Source: Corynespora cassiicola (taxonomy: Eukaryota; Ascomycota; Dothideomycetes; Pleosporales; Corynesporascaceae). From it: a DNA stretch of 64,000 nt. The first letter of the stretch is position 1. Each line of letters opens with the position of its first letter. The notes beneath the pieces were generated by a model. The model did no database searches. It was not told the DNA's origin and saw only the letters and a list, made by a program, of their open reading frames with translations. Where the stretch lies: assembly GCA_022059125.1 (NCBI GenBank), contig JAEUWY010000015.1, positions 1,116,001 through 1,180,000 of the forward strand. Direction: 5' to 3'. Below are positions 46,401 to 57,916 of this stretch, piece by piece. The translations under genes were made by a program, and so were the position numbers.

Positions 46401-46821
46401 AGTCAGCCGCTTACGTCTGGTCCACTGTGAGTGCCAATTGCAGGGTACCCTTTAGCTTTGAAATATTATCCAACCTTCCTACTATTCCCTTCTCTTTTAA
46501 CACCCACTGTATCTTGCTTGCAATACCGTCTCTCTTGAGTGCGGCCAGCTCATCGCTTAACCCTTCGAGCTCTGTTTTACATCTTGTCAACGCTCCATCT
46601 TCCCCTGCCAATTTTTCTAAATTGGCGAAGGCAGAAGAATTCGAAGTTAGAACTGCAAGGCTCTCCAAAACTGAACGCAATGTCTTGACTTCATCGATGG
46701 TGCCCAGAATGTCTTGCTTGGCGGTTTTCGTTGTACTATGTAGATCCAAGCACAGGATGCTGATATTATGCGTGAGCTGCAAGAGCGTAATGATACTAGC
46801 CGTGATGCTGAGGGGATCCAT
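43414..46821 (-). CDS. NLR (STAND) protein: Helo-like, NACHT, ankyrin, ZZ zinc finger
   Basis: Fungal NOD-like receptor of about 1102 residues, the class that controls non-self recognition and programmed cell death in fungi. Three exons: 46821-46415, 46364-43622, 43572-43414. The N-terminus MDPLSITASIITLLQLTH matches the fungal Helo-like STAND domain. A NACHT module follows with Walker A GIPGCGKT (about residue 216) and Walker B YIVIDAIDECD, then winged-helix-like segments. About ten ankyrin repeats follow, with repeat motifs such as LLDRGADI and LLHTAACGDHIDVIEYLL. The second intron (49 nt, GTATGT ... CTAAC ... CAG) joins WECDGCNLNS to a last exon with KCNECSDFDYCFIC and HKDHTF, completing a ZZ zinc finger; without that splice the protein would stop early. 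Lies 344 bp downstream of another NLR gene on the same strand. Confidence 0.9.
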
Positions 46822-47165
46822 GCTAGCGTTAACAGAAGCAATGGTGACGTTGTGGGAAGGCTGAGGCAAGGCTGAGGTTGATACCCATACGTGCGGCTGA
46901 CGCATATCCTGGAGAGGGGCAACTGTCTGCGCTAAACTGCATTCAGAGCCACCGAAGTGTCGTGACACTGAAGGATACTACTCGGAAGCGACCCTGAACT
47001 TCAGGTTCTAGCATCATTTACCCAAAACTTCTTCATATCAGTATTGTTTCTAATACGACGACCGAATAATGTGTTTTTACAGGCCCTAAATTCTGCTGTC
47101 TATGATACAAGCCGACTTTACTGTTTACTTGTTCTGCCAGCACTAGTACGCTACAACGAAAGCCA
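46822..47165. other. Short spacer between the two NLR genes
   Basis: 344 bp between the stop of the HET-type NLR and the start of the ankyrin NLR, both on the minus strand. It must hold the 3' end of one and the promoter of the other; an in-frame start further upstream (46968) would shorten it but gives a non-conserved leader. Confidence 0.6.
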
Positions 47166-50121
47166 CTATGAATCAGTCTGCTTTGCTTCTTGCTTCATGG
47201 CTGAGAAATCAGAACAACAAGCAATAGTTGTAGGATGCTGAGCACCAAGTGCGTCACCAAGCCCACCGCACGCTTGTCGATACAGGTATGTGGCCTCTGC
47301 ATAACGTTTCTGATCATGTAGAAGACGTGCCAGACAATGCATCGAGACCAACGTATCAGGATGTTGCTTATTCAACGTCTCCTCTCTCCCTTCCAGCGCC
47401 CGCCGGTAAAGACTCTCTGCATCGTTGTATTTTCCCTGTGCCTGCAACACTGCCGCCAGTTTAATGACGCTCTTTAGGGTGTTGGGGTGATGCATGCCCA
47501 GCTCCTTTTCTCTCCCTTTTAGTGCTACCCAGAGAAGTCTTTCTGACTCTTCGAATTTGCCCTGTGCTTGTAACGCTGCTCCTAGATGGCTCATACTCGA
47601 CAGCGTCTCAGGATGCTGCTCTCCCAGTGTCTCCTCTCTTCCTTCAAGCACCCGCCGGTGGAACTTTTCTGCCTCGTCGCACTTTCCATGATCATGAAGT
47701 GCCTTTGCCAAGTCGTTCATACCCAAGAATGTATGAGGATCGCGCCCGCCGAGTTCTTTCTCATATCCCTCCACCGCTTGTCGCAGAAGCCGTTCTGCCT
47801 CGTTAAAATCTCCCTTGGTATATTGCACGACACCTAGAAGGTGGTCATTTCTCAGCCTTACTTCGTCAGTTGGTTCAAACAAAATTTCCTGACTCGTGGC
47901 TGCTTTTGTCGCAATCTCTTGCGCTGTCTTCAAGTCCCCTTTCAACCACAGGTACCATGAAGCCTTCGCGAGGACCTGGGCCCATGGTCTCACTGCCTCG
48001 TCCGAGGTTGGCTTGCTGTTGAACAAATGTTCGATATGTGGAAGCAGCTGCTGGCACTTTCTCCAGTTCTCGAAATACCCCGTGGGAAACTCTTGCGCCA
48101 CCAACTTCAAAAACTCCAAATTCCACCGCTCAGCGTCACCAGTAGACGACAGCCATACTTGTGTGCAGAACTGGACCAGAGCGTGCATTTCACACGTGTC
48201 CGGTTCTGCCGTCACGGCTACAAGAGAGTAGGCCTGCAGGAGATCAAAGTCCTCGTCAAACGCGCTGTCAAGCTCATCCTCGCCCTCATCCTCGGCCGTT
48301 TTCTTCCTGTGTCGCCTTAGTGCCGACTCAGGAATGCCCTGTGCATTAAAGAAGCTCATCAGCGAAAGCAGATCCGCCGCGGAGGGTCTCTCTTGCAGGA
48401 TACGATCAAAAGACATCTCCCATGTCGTCACCACCGAGTTCGAAGCGCTCTCGTCCCTCCGCAGGTCGCCGCCGTCCCAAACGAGCAGATCTTTTCGCTT
48501 ACTCAGGCTTTTATTAAACGCCTTGAGGTATCCTGCTATAGTCATACGCGCTCGCTGGTTGATGTACGCGGCGGCTTGGCTAATGGCGAGAGGCATGTGG
48601 TCCAGGGTGCGCAGCAGCTCTGTTGCAGCTTCTCTAGTCGGCACGTCCCGTAATTTGTTGCGAAGGAGTTGCAATCCTTGGTCTCCATCCATGGCATCCA
48701 CCTCCTTGATGTGATTGTAGCCTCCCGCCAGCCGCGATGCTGCATCTTTGCTCCGAGACGTGACCAGAATAGAACCGCTGCGGCTCTGGGGGAGATAAGA
48801 AGCTAGCGATACGGGCGGGACTTCGCGTGTCCCGTCTCGACCGCGCTTGCGCGAAGGGAAGAAAGTTTCCACGTCGTCGACATTGTCTAGTACCATCATC
48901 CATCGTCCATTCGACTCGTCACGCAGCCAGTCACTGACCAGCTTCAGCACGTTCGCCTTGGGATCATCTCGCCGTGGAAGCTCTAGCCTATTCGCAATGT
49001 CTTGGTATGCTTCTTTAAACCTCGCCTGGGAGCTGGCGTGCACCCAGAATATAAACATATGCGGGTCTGCATAGCGGACATTGTATGCATGCTGGATGGC
49101 GAGTTGTGACTTGCTGTGCAATTTTAGTGCCGTGGTGTTTGAGGAAGAGCCGACGTTAACTTACCCTACGCCTCCAAGCCCGACGAGCGCAGCCCGAGCA
49201 CCAGGTCGAGCACACTTGTCGCGGATCCATGACAGGATTTCTGGTCGGTCGACGAAATCATGGTCTGGAACGAACGGCACCGTGGAGAACGACCCGCGTA
49301 GGTGGAAAGATTCTTCTACTAGCCAAAGTTAGCTCTAGAGCCTTGGAAATAGATCCATCATACATGTGCGAAGGTTGGAATGAGTTGATTGGCGCACCTT
49401 GTTGAGGCTGGGCTGCGTTGATCTCCCTTTTCAGCCGATCGAATGCCTTCTTCTGCCCCTCTCCGTATATGAGTGGCATGTGTACATCGAAGATACCCAT
49501 CAGCGAGTACGCCGAATCTTCTTCTCTTTTTGTGGTACGATTCTCCGCCCACGACATACGCTCGTCGACGCTAAGCTGGTGTAAAGGGGATCCGTGTAGT
49601 GCTTGAACACTGATACCTGTAATATCATGGATCTCTTGTACCATTGAACGTTTGTTGCCAAGTCGCTGGCCCTCTGCAGAGAAGAACTCCACTGATGCTG
49701 GAGCAATGAGCTCCTGAAGCGTCCACCCTCGCGTCCACCATCTGCTCTGTCGAAGATGCCTGTTGGATGTCGAGCCGTCAATTGAAATGTCGGACAGATA
49801 CACGTAGCATTTGGCAGCGTTGCAGTACCAAGCAAACATCGAGTTAATCGCCTCACTCAACTCAGCGCTGCTAGTCTTGTCTATACAACAAGTGTCTACC
49901 CAAAAGTAGCGGAGGTTGTCCTTTGCAGCTTGTTCGCTGCAGAATTGGATCTTCTTAAAGCCTTCTTTCGTTTTGTTTATCCCCTCTGTCACATCTCGGA
50001 AAGCGACTTCTGCATCGTCAGAGCCCCAGGTATGCGAAAGGATAGCATAAGGTGGGATGTCACGGCCAAGAAACTCAGTCAACCCGTAGTTGCCGTCACC
50101 CTTGCATTCCAGAAGGCGCAT
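47166..50121 (-). CDS. NLR (STAND) protein: HET, NB-ARC, TPR
   Basis: About 941 residues from three exons (50121-49398, 49318-49165, 49113-47166). Residues 1-240 are a HET domain: MRLLEC, YAILSHTWG, FRYFWVDTCCID-like (YFWVDTCCIDKTSSAELSEAIN), WWTRGWTLQELIAP, RMSWAENRTTKREEDSAYSLMGIFDVHMPLIYGEG. The second exon supplies FVDRPEIL and the P-loop, which is completed across the next splice as GLGGVGKSQLA, so an NB-ARC rather than NACHT module; then MVLDNVDD (Walker B) and ILVTSRSK. The C-terminal third has about five TPR units of 42 residues with the TPR_10/12 pattern (RRVLEGREETLGEQHPETL). HET domains trigger cell death in heterokaryon incompatibility, so this is a likely allorecognition sensor; the ligand is unknown. 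Confidence 0.92.
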
Positions 50122-50913
50122 GGAAGATTTTGAGGGTGTACAGTGAGCCGGTGTTTTTATGCAAAGAAGGCGAGGTGTATCGTGGCCAACATTCGAGGTG
50201 AAAGCTATGGCAGTTGGGGGTTCTTAGTCAATTTCAAGTTGAGGTTCCCGCCACTTGGGGGGCAGTGCCCAAGTGTGACTTTGCTCTAATCTATTCCTGG
50301 CTAATCATATGAGAATGCGGAAGGGACCGGTAGTCTCGGGCTATCTTTCTTAGATTGGCAAGTGCGAGTTAGCGTGGCAACATTGCATAAGTTTATTCGT
50401 TTAAGGTACCTAGGTAGTTGCTATAAGGATCAAAGTCACAAGACCTCGTACAATGATCCTGTCACGATCAAAGTTCTCGCTACCCACCTCATATATGAAT
50501 CCGCAGACATCAAGCCAGTTTTAAATCTCACTATCAAACCAAGAATTATTTCGAATAAGATGATACAATAATATCCAATGCAAGCTTTATGTTTCGCGAA
50601 AAAGACAAATCTCAAATGCCATATGTATGTATATCTAGGTAAAATCCAATGCTCGCAGCGATGCTATGCGACCGCATACTCAGCTCTCCATCCCAAAACA
50701 TATATACTAAATGATCCCTTCCTCGAGCCCGAGGCGAGGAATGAGTTAAGAATCGAAAGGAAACCAAACTTTGGGCAGAATCAAGAAACGCAACGAACCT
50801 GGTAAAGAAATGCCCTGAGCACCAGAGCAGGCATTTTCCGCGCCTTCTGCGCACTCAGCACTCAGCGCTCAGCACCAGTACAAGCAGCTCTCCACCTCCA
50901 GCTTCCCCCCTCT
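50122..50913. other. Upstream region of the HET NLR gene
   Basis: Between the 3' end of the GH16 gene and the HET NLR start, both on the minus strand. AT-rich; no other gene seen. Confidence 0.5.
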
Positions 50914-52125
50914 TCAGTTCCCCCAAAGCCAATCAAACAACCCACTCTCATCATCCACAGGAGCCGGAGCCGGATCCTGCCCCGGCGCCTCCACACCCCC
51001 GCGCTCATACCACCTCAAACCCTGAATCTCCCAATACGCCTGCTCAAACGCCTGCGGGTTATCCCTCACGTACGCCTCACAAGTCTGACTGTTCGTCCTG
51101 GCCGCACACCCCTTGGTCCACTCCCCTCCGGCCCAATCCCCACAAAAGGTGACGTTGAAGATGACCTTGAGGTCGCGAAACTTTTTCTCGAAATCGCACC
51201 CCTTGCCGCTGAACTTTGCAATGGGCGTGCCCCACGCCGAGGGATCGGGCGCGGCGGCGGGATCCCCGAACAGCGAGGAGAAGGTGGGCGCGGTGCGGGG
51301 GATGAACCAGACGGCAATGTAGTCAGACGTCCACTCCATGGCGTAGACGCCGCCGCCGGCGGCGTTGAAGGAGGCGCCGTACGAGGGGAGCTCCATGTCG
51401 GATGGGAATGCGGATCCGGGGCTGCCCTTGACGGAGGCGGGCGCTTTGATGGAGCAGCCCACATTTGTGCCCTGGCCCGCGGCGTTGACGTCGCAGTTGG
51501 AGGTGGTCATTTTGCCCAAGTAGGCTGGGGACTGGGGTTGCTGTTGTGCGTCGGCCTGGTTCAGGAGGCCGGTGAGACGGCTGTTGGAGCGAGGATTGCG
51601 CTTGGCCGGGGCCTTTGAGGCGTCGTCGACGACGCATCCCTCGCTCGTGTGCAGCGTGACGGCGTTCTGCTGGTAGTCGTTTACGCCCTCGAGGATGTCG
51701 ATTTCGCCGTTGGTGGGCCAGGGGAGCGCGCCCAGGGTCCAGAAGGCGGGCCAGGAGCCGCACACGTTTTCGGGCATGTGTCGGATGTCGGCAACCAAAA
51801 GGCCCTTGTTCCACGTCTTCTTGCTCTCGAGGCGGACGCTGGCGCGGCCTTTGGGGTCCTTGTTCTTGTAATCTACTCCTAGGTATACCGACTTTGCGTC
51901 GTCGAGGTAGCCGACGTACTCGTTGGCCACTGCGGACTGGTGGTCTTGGTATTGTACAAATCCATTCGTGGGGTCTTTCCCGGAGAAGAACTCAAAGTTG
52001 TCGAAGAAGTTCTTGTAGGACAAGTCATCCTTGAGGGTGTAGGCACCGCCTTCTGCGGCAGAAACCAGGCTCGGGATTGTGGCGGTGGCCAACACCGCAA
52101 GGAGCGGCGTGGGATGAAATCGCAT
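50914..52125 (-). CDS. GH16 endo-beta-1,3(4)-glucanase, secreted
   Basis: Single exon, 403 residues. A signal peptide ends at about residue 23 (TIPSLVSAAEG). The glycoside hydrolase family 16 catalytic motif NGEIDILEGVND holds the nucleophile and acid/base glutamates (E-x-D-x-x-E). Other family segments are SWPAFWTLG, WTSDYIAVWFIPR and FNVTFCGDWAGG. These enzymes cut mixed-linked or beta-1,3 glucans of cell walls. The tail APAPVDDESGLFDWLWGN is short and has no GPI-anchor signal, so the enzyme is probably released. Confidence 0.94.
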   Translation of the reverse strand: MRFHPTPLLAVLATATIPSLVSAAEGGAYTLKDDLSYKNFFDNFEFFSGKDPTNGFVQYQDHQSAVANEYVGYLDDAKSVYLGVDYKNKDPKGRASVRLESKKTWNKGLLVADIRHMPENVCGSWPAFWTLGALPWPTNGEIDILEGVNDYQQNAVTLHTSEGCVVDDASKAPAKRNPRSNSRLTGLLNQADAQQQPQSPAYLGKMTTSNCDVNAAGQGTNVGCSIKAPASVKGSPGSAFPSDMELPSYGASFNAAGGGVYAMEWTSDYIAVWFIPRTAPTFSSLFGDPAAAPDPSAWGTPIAKFSGKGCDFEKKFRDLKVIFNVTFCGDWAGGEWTKGCAARTNSQTCEAYVRDNPQAFEQAYWEIQGLRWYERGGVEAPGQDPAPAPVDDESGLFDWLWGN

Positions 52126-53203
52126 GTTGTATATGTGCGTGGCCTAGAGAGTTCGGTTCCAGATAGATGAGAATATATCGGTCAAGAATAGGAGTGGGAG
52201 TTTACAGATAGCTTATGATGCCAAAAATAAGCAGAAAGATTATTAGTGTAATCTTATCCAAGATTGATCCAGATGGTGTGTTAGGACAAAGCTAAAAGGA
52301 TCATGGCTTTGTTCATCACCCACAATGTGGAGCCTCGGGCTTTTATGGTTGGTGTGGGAACAATGATACAAGGAAATTTCATCTGCCATGGCGACTCTGT
52401 GGAGATGAAGGAGAACAGTGACGAATCTCCAGTGGCGTGTGCGTATGAATGGCAGAACGGATACCATGGTAACAAGTTAGCGTATGTGAAGCCCACCGCA
52501 ATGAATGTTTTTTTTTCTCCATGACGAATCTTTTTTTTTTTTACCACGGCGAATCTCTCTTCAAGAACTGCTCATATATGCATTAGCATGAGGTTATAAG
52601 ATGAAGAGCAGCGAGCCCGCGTAACCCAGCTTTTCGGCAAAAGACGTGTACCAAAAGCAACAGCCAGCCAAACAATGTCGATCGACCATGCTGAAAGTTG
52701 AAAAGCAAACAGAGTTTATAGACGTACTGCTGCAGAACCGCCAATGTTGAGGGTTTGGTTGATCGATTTCGTGCATGGTTGCCACAGTGCGCGATCTGCG
52801 CCTTGCCGGAGGAGAAGTTGATTGGTCATGTATCAAGGCGCACTGAGTTGGAAAACATAAATTGTAAAGTATCGAAAGTTCAATCTCGTCATTACGCTTG
52901 CCCACAACCATCTAAAGGACCTGGACGAGTAAATGACAAGCTAAGTAGAATATCAACCCCAATCCTTAAAGGTATATACCGAACCCCGCCCATGCACGTG
53001 ACATCCAAATTAGTCCGAGCATACGAGACATAACACCATATGCGAGTATGACTTCATCGAATATCGTATACAGTATAGTAGGGCTGGAAAGCTGAGAGTG
53101 ACGACATTGGCAACCCGGTTACCAATGTCGACTAGTGTCGTGAATCTATACGCGGACAATTTTGCTTCTGCGGGGTAAACAAATCGAACGGGCAGCAAGA
53201 GCA
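52126..53203. other. Intergenic, no gene seen
   Basis: Contains the GH16 promoter and the 3' region of VTS1. Two T-runs at about 52507-52541 flank a partly repeated word (CATGACGAATC / CACGGCGAATC). No coding signal. Confidence 0.5.
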
Positions 53204-55163
53204 TTATAGTTTGCCTTGCTGCTTGGCCTCCTTGACTTGGTCAAAGACCTGCATCTTGTTAGTGAATGGCAACAGGCGGGGCGGATCAAGCTTACCTTGA
53301 GCATCTTCCTACGGGCGCCCAATGCGTTAACTCCACGCTTCTCGAGAGCCTCGTCATCCAACTCGACCAACTCGACCCATTTCAGGTCCTTGAGATTATC
53401 CGTGTACTTGTGCAGACGGAGACTCCTAAGCCAGCTTGGGATATCCTGGAGGAGATTGGGGTCAGTGGGGTCCTCCGGAGGCTTCGAGCTGCCACGACGG
53501 CCTCGCGGGGAGCGGCCACGGTTGATCTCGCCATGATCGGAGAGGTAGCCTGGGTGGCCATTGTCGACCCCAAGGCCAAACTGGCTGAGGCTCAGTCCGG
53601 CCAATCCATTGTTCACAAGAGGAGACCCTCCGTAGTCAGCAGCCAGGAAGCCGTTATTCTGCGGGGAAGTGAAGTTCATGCCACCCATGCCCTGGCCCTG
53701 CATGGCAAGTCCGGGAGAAGTGGGGCGCGAACGACGTCCATTCATAGCGGCAAGTTGCTGAGCCTGGAGGGCAGCGGCCTGTTGCGGGGTCAATACCTGT
53801 CCAAGCTCGTTGGTCATGACGAAGTTGGTGTTGGGCATCTGGGGGAGACCTGGGGACAAGGGAGCATTTCCAGCTCCCTGGCCCTCGGAGGACCGGGCAC
53901 GGCGGTACTTGCGGACATCATCCAGCTGAATGCGGTTGTTGACGGTGGAAAGGGCGGCGAGCTTCATGGCAGTGGCATTGGCGACCATGTCGGCCTGGTT
54001 GGCAGCCTGGTTGCCAAAGTTGGAGACCATGGGGGTGCTCAACTGAGAGGCCCAGCTTCCACCAGCCGCATAAGATGGGGAAAGCATGGGCATGTTGGCG
54101 GCGTTGGGGTCGGGAGCGGTCAGAGTGGTGCTTTGAACATTGCCGTCACCTGAGAGGGGAAGACGCGGGGAACGGGGCAGACCAGCAGAAGGCGGTGGCT
54201 GAGAGAACTGGCCCATGGGCTGGTGCTGGCCGGAGGACTTGGGACGAGTCGCGGATTGCTGGCCGTCACCCCATGGGGATGCTGGCGGAGCATTGTTCTC
54301 CTTCTTGTCCCCACCCTCAGGGGCGGAGATAGTTGGGGCAGCCATGGAGCTGCGGTCCCCAATGGTGCTGTTGCGGTTGGGCGCAGGGGCGAGTCCGGTG
54401 ATGTCAGTGAATTCGGCCTTTTGCTTGGCAATGGCAGCAGCGGCGTCGGGGAACATGCGGTGGATAGTCGACTGGTCCAGGCCAGAGTTGCGCTTAGCGC
54501 CAGGCGATGGCGGGGGGCGCCCAAGGCCCATGGAATTGCGGTTCTCGCCAGTGCTCAGCTTGCTCATGGCATCGCTCAACTTTTGCGTCATGGGATCTGC
54601 TCTATATCAGTATGGACTCTCCCAAATAAAAAAAAAATCCGGCTGACGTGTCCGCACTCACCCTTCTCGCCGAAGTTGGCAGGAGACAGAACACCCGACA
54701 TGGGCAGGCTCTTGGACATTTGCTGCAGAACCTGGATGAAGAACCTAATCTGCACCTGGGTGGTCTGCTGGAGCAGGGCGTAGAGGGCGGCGGTGCGCTC
54801 TGCCTCGCTCAGCACACGGAACCACTGCTCGATGGCGCTGAGCTCGTCCTTGAAGTCCTGGTCGAGGGTGGCCGTGGCCATCTCCTCGAGGGTGTTCTCG
54901 TATTGGTCAATGTCAGCCAACCACTGCTGAGCGGCGCGCTCCATCTCGTCAGGGTTCCCCGAGTTGGTGTTGGTGCGGCCAAAGTAGACCTCGGAGGCAG
55001 GGCGAATGCCACGGTTGGAGAGGGGCGAGGTGAAGCCGCCCATGTCGGCGGAGGCGCGCAGGTGGTGGCTGGCGCCGATGGTGTTGCGCGAGTTGGGCGG
55101 GCGCAGCGAACTCGAGCCCTCGGGGGTCGAGTTGCGGTTGGCGGCGATGTTGCTGGCAGACAT
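53204..55163 (-). CDS. VTS1: VTS1, SAM-domain RNA-binding protein (Smaug homologue)
   Basis: Post-transcriptional regulator that binds stem-loops in mRNAs and recruits the deadenylase machinery. Three exons: the first ends at GEK, an intron near 54600-54660 leads to [19 protein letters not shown], and a last short exon (from about 53246) encodes [14 protein letters not shown]. The N-terminal part has the conserved fungal helical region ([37 protein letters not shown]). A long Pro/Ser/Asn/Gln-rich middle follows, then the SAM domain [51 protein letters not shown]. The length, about 610 residues, matches relatives. Confidence 0.95.
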
Positions 55164-56569
55164 TTTGGGCCGGGGACGGATCGTGACAGTCTGGCAAAAA
55201 ATTGGATTCTGTGTCGGTTCGAGTTAGCGGCCGCATGTCTCATCAGGCGAGGTAGGGCTAGAGGGGACAGAAGGCTAGGGCGGGAGCGGCAGCGGCGGGC
55301 GGAGGGCGTACATTAGGGTACAGTGCTGGGTTCCGGTGCGTGCGGGTCGAGGAGTCCTGCAGTCCCTGCCTGCCCTCAAAGGACCTCGGTGGAGCGGTGG
55401 TTCAGGAGACCTGGGGGTCTTTTCGAGGCAGATGCAGGCAAGCGGTAGCGGCGGCGGCGGCAGAGAGCTCGGCGCGGGAGAGGCTTCGAGGCTTCGCGGC
55501 AGCGCGGGCGCCGGGGAGGGTAAGAAGAGAGGCGGTAAAATGCAACAACGAAGGAGGGAAGAGAAGAGACACCGGGGGGCGCCGGGTGGAGGAGGGGGGA
55601 GAGGAGGGCGAAAGGAGAGCCAGTTGCTCAGAGCGTGCTGTGGTGGTGAGAAGGAACAGAGGCAGAGCGACGGTGGATTGGATATGGACGTCTCATAGGC
55701 CGTTGGGTCTCGGCTCGCCTAGCGGCCGGGCCAGGCAGGCAGGCAGGCGGGCAGGCAGGCGGGCAGGCAGTCAGACCCCTACGCCCACGCCCGCCCTGCC
55801 GCCCGTGGCACCCATCAGCCAGCAGCCAACAGCCAGCAGCTCGCCCTTCACGCTGCCGCCCACCTGTCCCTCGACCTGCGCCCTCCCCCCTTGGGCCACC
55901 GGGCCCCCAGGCCACCAGGGCGCGCCTTTCTTCTGCAGCGTTGGTCCAACGCCGAGCTGGGCAGCGCATGTCACGCCCGCGCCCGCCTGCGCCCGCCCAC
56001 GCCGTCGACTGGGCCCTGGCCAGCCCGCCCGCGTCCATTGAGACCGGAGTTGTCTCGTCTGCCAGGGCCAGGCGTCAGCGCCGGCTATCGATCGGCCTCT
56101 AAGCATGCGAGGACGCGGGCGCGCTGCCAGTGTGGCCGTGCGGGCGAAAAAGGAAGCGCGACGCCCGTACGTCCTGTCCTCTCTTACACGCACCAGGCAC
56201 GCACTCAGGCACCTGTACCTACGCATGCCGGCCATGGCGTGCATGATTCGTCTCCGCCCTCATTAACGTCGTTTCTCCGCCGTTTGACATGTCCACCTGC
56301 CTGCGTCGACGCGTTTGGAGCCAGCGACCGTTTGTTCTATTAAAGGAGCTTTCAAGTCGACGCAGGAAGCACGCGGCTAAGGCACCCATGCCCGCTGGCC
56401 GTTGCCCATTGCCTGTCCGCGCCCACCGCCGCCCGACCTCACGCGTCCGCCGCCCGTATCCGCCGCCCCTCTACAGAACTAGCCCTTGGCTTGCCCAGAA
56501 TGGCCTGCTCCACCGCGGCCCTGCTCCCCCTTTACCATTTCCAACCCGTGGCTCTCGGCAATTCTCGCC
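55164..56569. other. Upstream region of VTS1; GC-rich, no gene seen
   Basis: Long GC-rich interval before VTS1 and after the stop of COG5 (also on the minus strand). It probably contains a long VTS1 5' leader, possibly with an intron. Contains a tetranucleotide repeat. Confidence 0.45.
55731..55770. repeat. CAGG/CGGG tetranucleotide microsatellite
   Basis: About ten copies of a GGCA/GGCG unit in tandem. Likely polymorphic between strains; no function seen. Confidence 0.8.
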
Positions 56570-57916
56570 TCATCGGACCTGCCCTACCACAGCCCCGACC
56601 ATGACAGCAGCCTCGCGTTCCCAGCTCCCCGCACTCGCTGCCTTACCCTTGGATGCCGCCGCCCCGGGCACCTGAGACCCACGGTTTACACAGTCGCGGA
56701 TCGCATCTCTAACTCGATCCTTGTTCGTCCGCAGAGTGCGCGCCGACACCCCGCCTCGGTGCATGATCTCCTGCACCCTGGCCGGCAGGTTGGACGCCAG
56801 GGACCTCCAAAAGTACGACGGGAGCGACGATGTGTCGAGGGCCTGCAAGAGCGGTTGCAGGAAGTTGGCCGCCGGCCCGCCAGCACCCCCGCCTTCCCCA
56901 TTAAGCAGAGGGTGCGAGGGCGGCTTCGTAGTCTCCAGCAATGTTTCGAGCGCTACAATGTTCTGGCAACGGGCCGAAATTTCCAATAGTGTGCGGTCCA
57001 GGGTGGGTAACGTGGCCAGAGACCGAGCAAGCGACGCAAGCGACGACTTCAATTGGGTCTGCAGGTATTCCTGGAGGGCATTGAGCAATAGCATAGGCTG
57101 GAAGCTGTCCCCCCTCGTGCTCGCCGAGGTTGGCGATAGCAGGTAGAGCGTCAGCAGGGCCGACGTCGTCCTCGATTTGGTGTCCTCGGTTTGGGCAAAT
57201 GTGGATGCCGACGACTGCCCGCCCGATGTCAGGAGAGACGACATGGAGAACTCCTTGATCACCTGCTGTGCCCGTGACGAAATGCTGCGCTCCCCAGGCA
57301 CCACCAGCTCGTTTCGCAAAGTATTGATGACGTTGACCCTGTCGAGCCCCTCGCCCTCGCCCCCAGGGCCTGTGGCCGTGAATATCTGGCGCAGCGACAG
57401 CAGCGTGTCTGCAGAGCGCACCATTGCCCTGTGGTCTTCCTTCCTCGCGCTCCCCACACCTCCTAGCTCTGACATGCGCACCTCGAGTTGGCGTCCCAGC
57501 ATGAGGCATCGTGCGACGGCCCTGCCAATCTTCACCGTCTGGCAGAGCCGCTCTGCCGTCAGCCGGACCTGCTCGGCAACCTCGTAGCGCTCAATGACCT
57601 CCTTCTCCAACGTCTTGTACGACTCGGCCAGACTCGCAACCTGGCCCTCTACCTCCTGCAGTATCCGCTCGCTGGACTGTGCATGGTCCCGTGTGTGCTC
57701 CAGCAGCGGAAGTGCCGACTTGGTGGTGAGCGTGTCGATGTGAGTGTCGATTTCTTGGACGTCGAAGAGGACGCGCGAGAGCGGAGTGGACAGATCCAAC
57801 GGCGTGTCGGAGGGGTTGTTCGTCGACAGGACGAGCGTGTTCGCAAAGGACGTGGCCGAAAAGTCCGGGTCGAGGAAGGCCTCGTAGTCGATGTACGACG
57901 GGTCTGATTCGGCCAT
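56570..57916 (-). CDS. COG5: Conserved oligomeric Golgi complex subunit 5
   Basis: Subunit of the eight-part COG tether that captures retrograde vesicles at the Golgi. A single exon of 448 residues: the N-terminus YIDYEAFLDPDFSATSFANTL, the coiled region HIDTLTTKSALPLLEHTRDHAQSSERILQEVEGQVASLAESYKTLEKEV and QTVKIGRAVARCLMLGRQLE are characteristic of fungal Cog5. The C-terminus is Gly/Ala-rich and less conserved (GNGEGGGAGGP-like). Starts head-to-head with ureidoglycolate lyase. Confidence 0.92.
   Translation of the reverse strand: MAESDPSYIDYEAFLDPDFSATSFANTLVLSTNNPSDTPLDLSTPLSRVLFDVQEIDTHIDTLTTKSALPLLEHTRDHAQSSERILQEVEGQVASLAESYKTLEKEVIERYEVAEQVRLTAERLCQTVKIGRAVARCLMLGRQLEVRMSELGGVGSARKEDHRAMVRSADTLLSLRQIFTATGPGGEGEGLDRVNVINTLRNELVVPGERSISSRAQQVIKEFSMSSLLTSGGQSSASTFAQTEDTKSRTTSALLTLYLLSPTSASTRGDSFQPMLLLNALQEYLQTQLKSSLASLARSLATLPTLDRTLLEISARCQNIVALETLLETTKPPSHPLLNGEGGGAGGPAANFLQPLLQALDTSSLPSYFWRSLASNLPARVQEIMHRGGVSARTLRTNKDRVRDAIRDCVNRGSQVPGAAASKGKAASAGSWEREAAVMVGAVVGQVR

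Noticed and set aside
53266..54153. 295-residue frame on the plus strand
   Set aside because: Antisense of VTS1.
55340..56244. Several long frames in the VTS1 upstream region
   Set aside because: GC-rich sequence with a microsatellite; composition is repetitive and no domain is seen.
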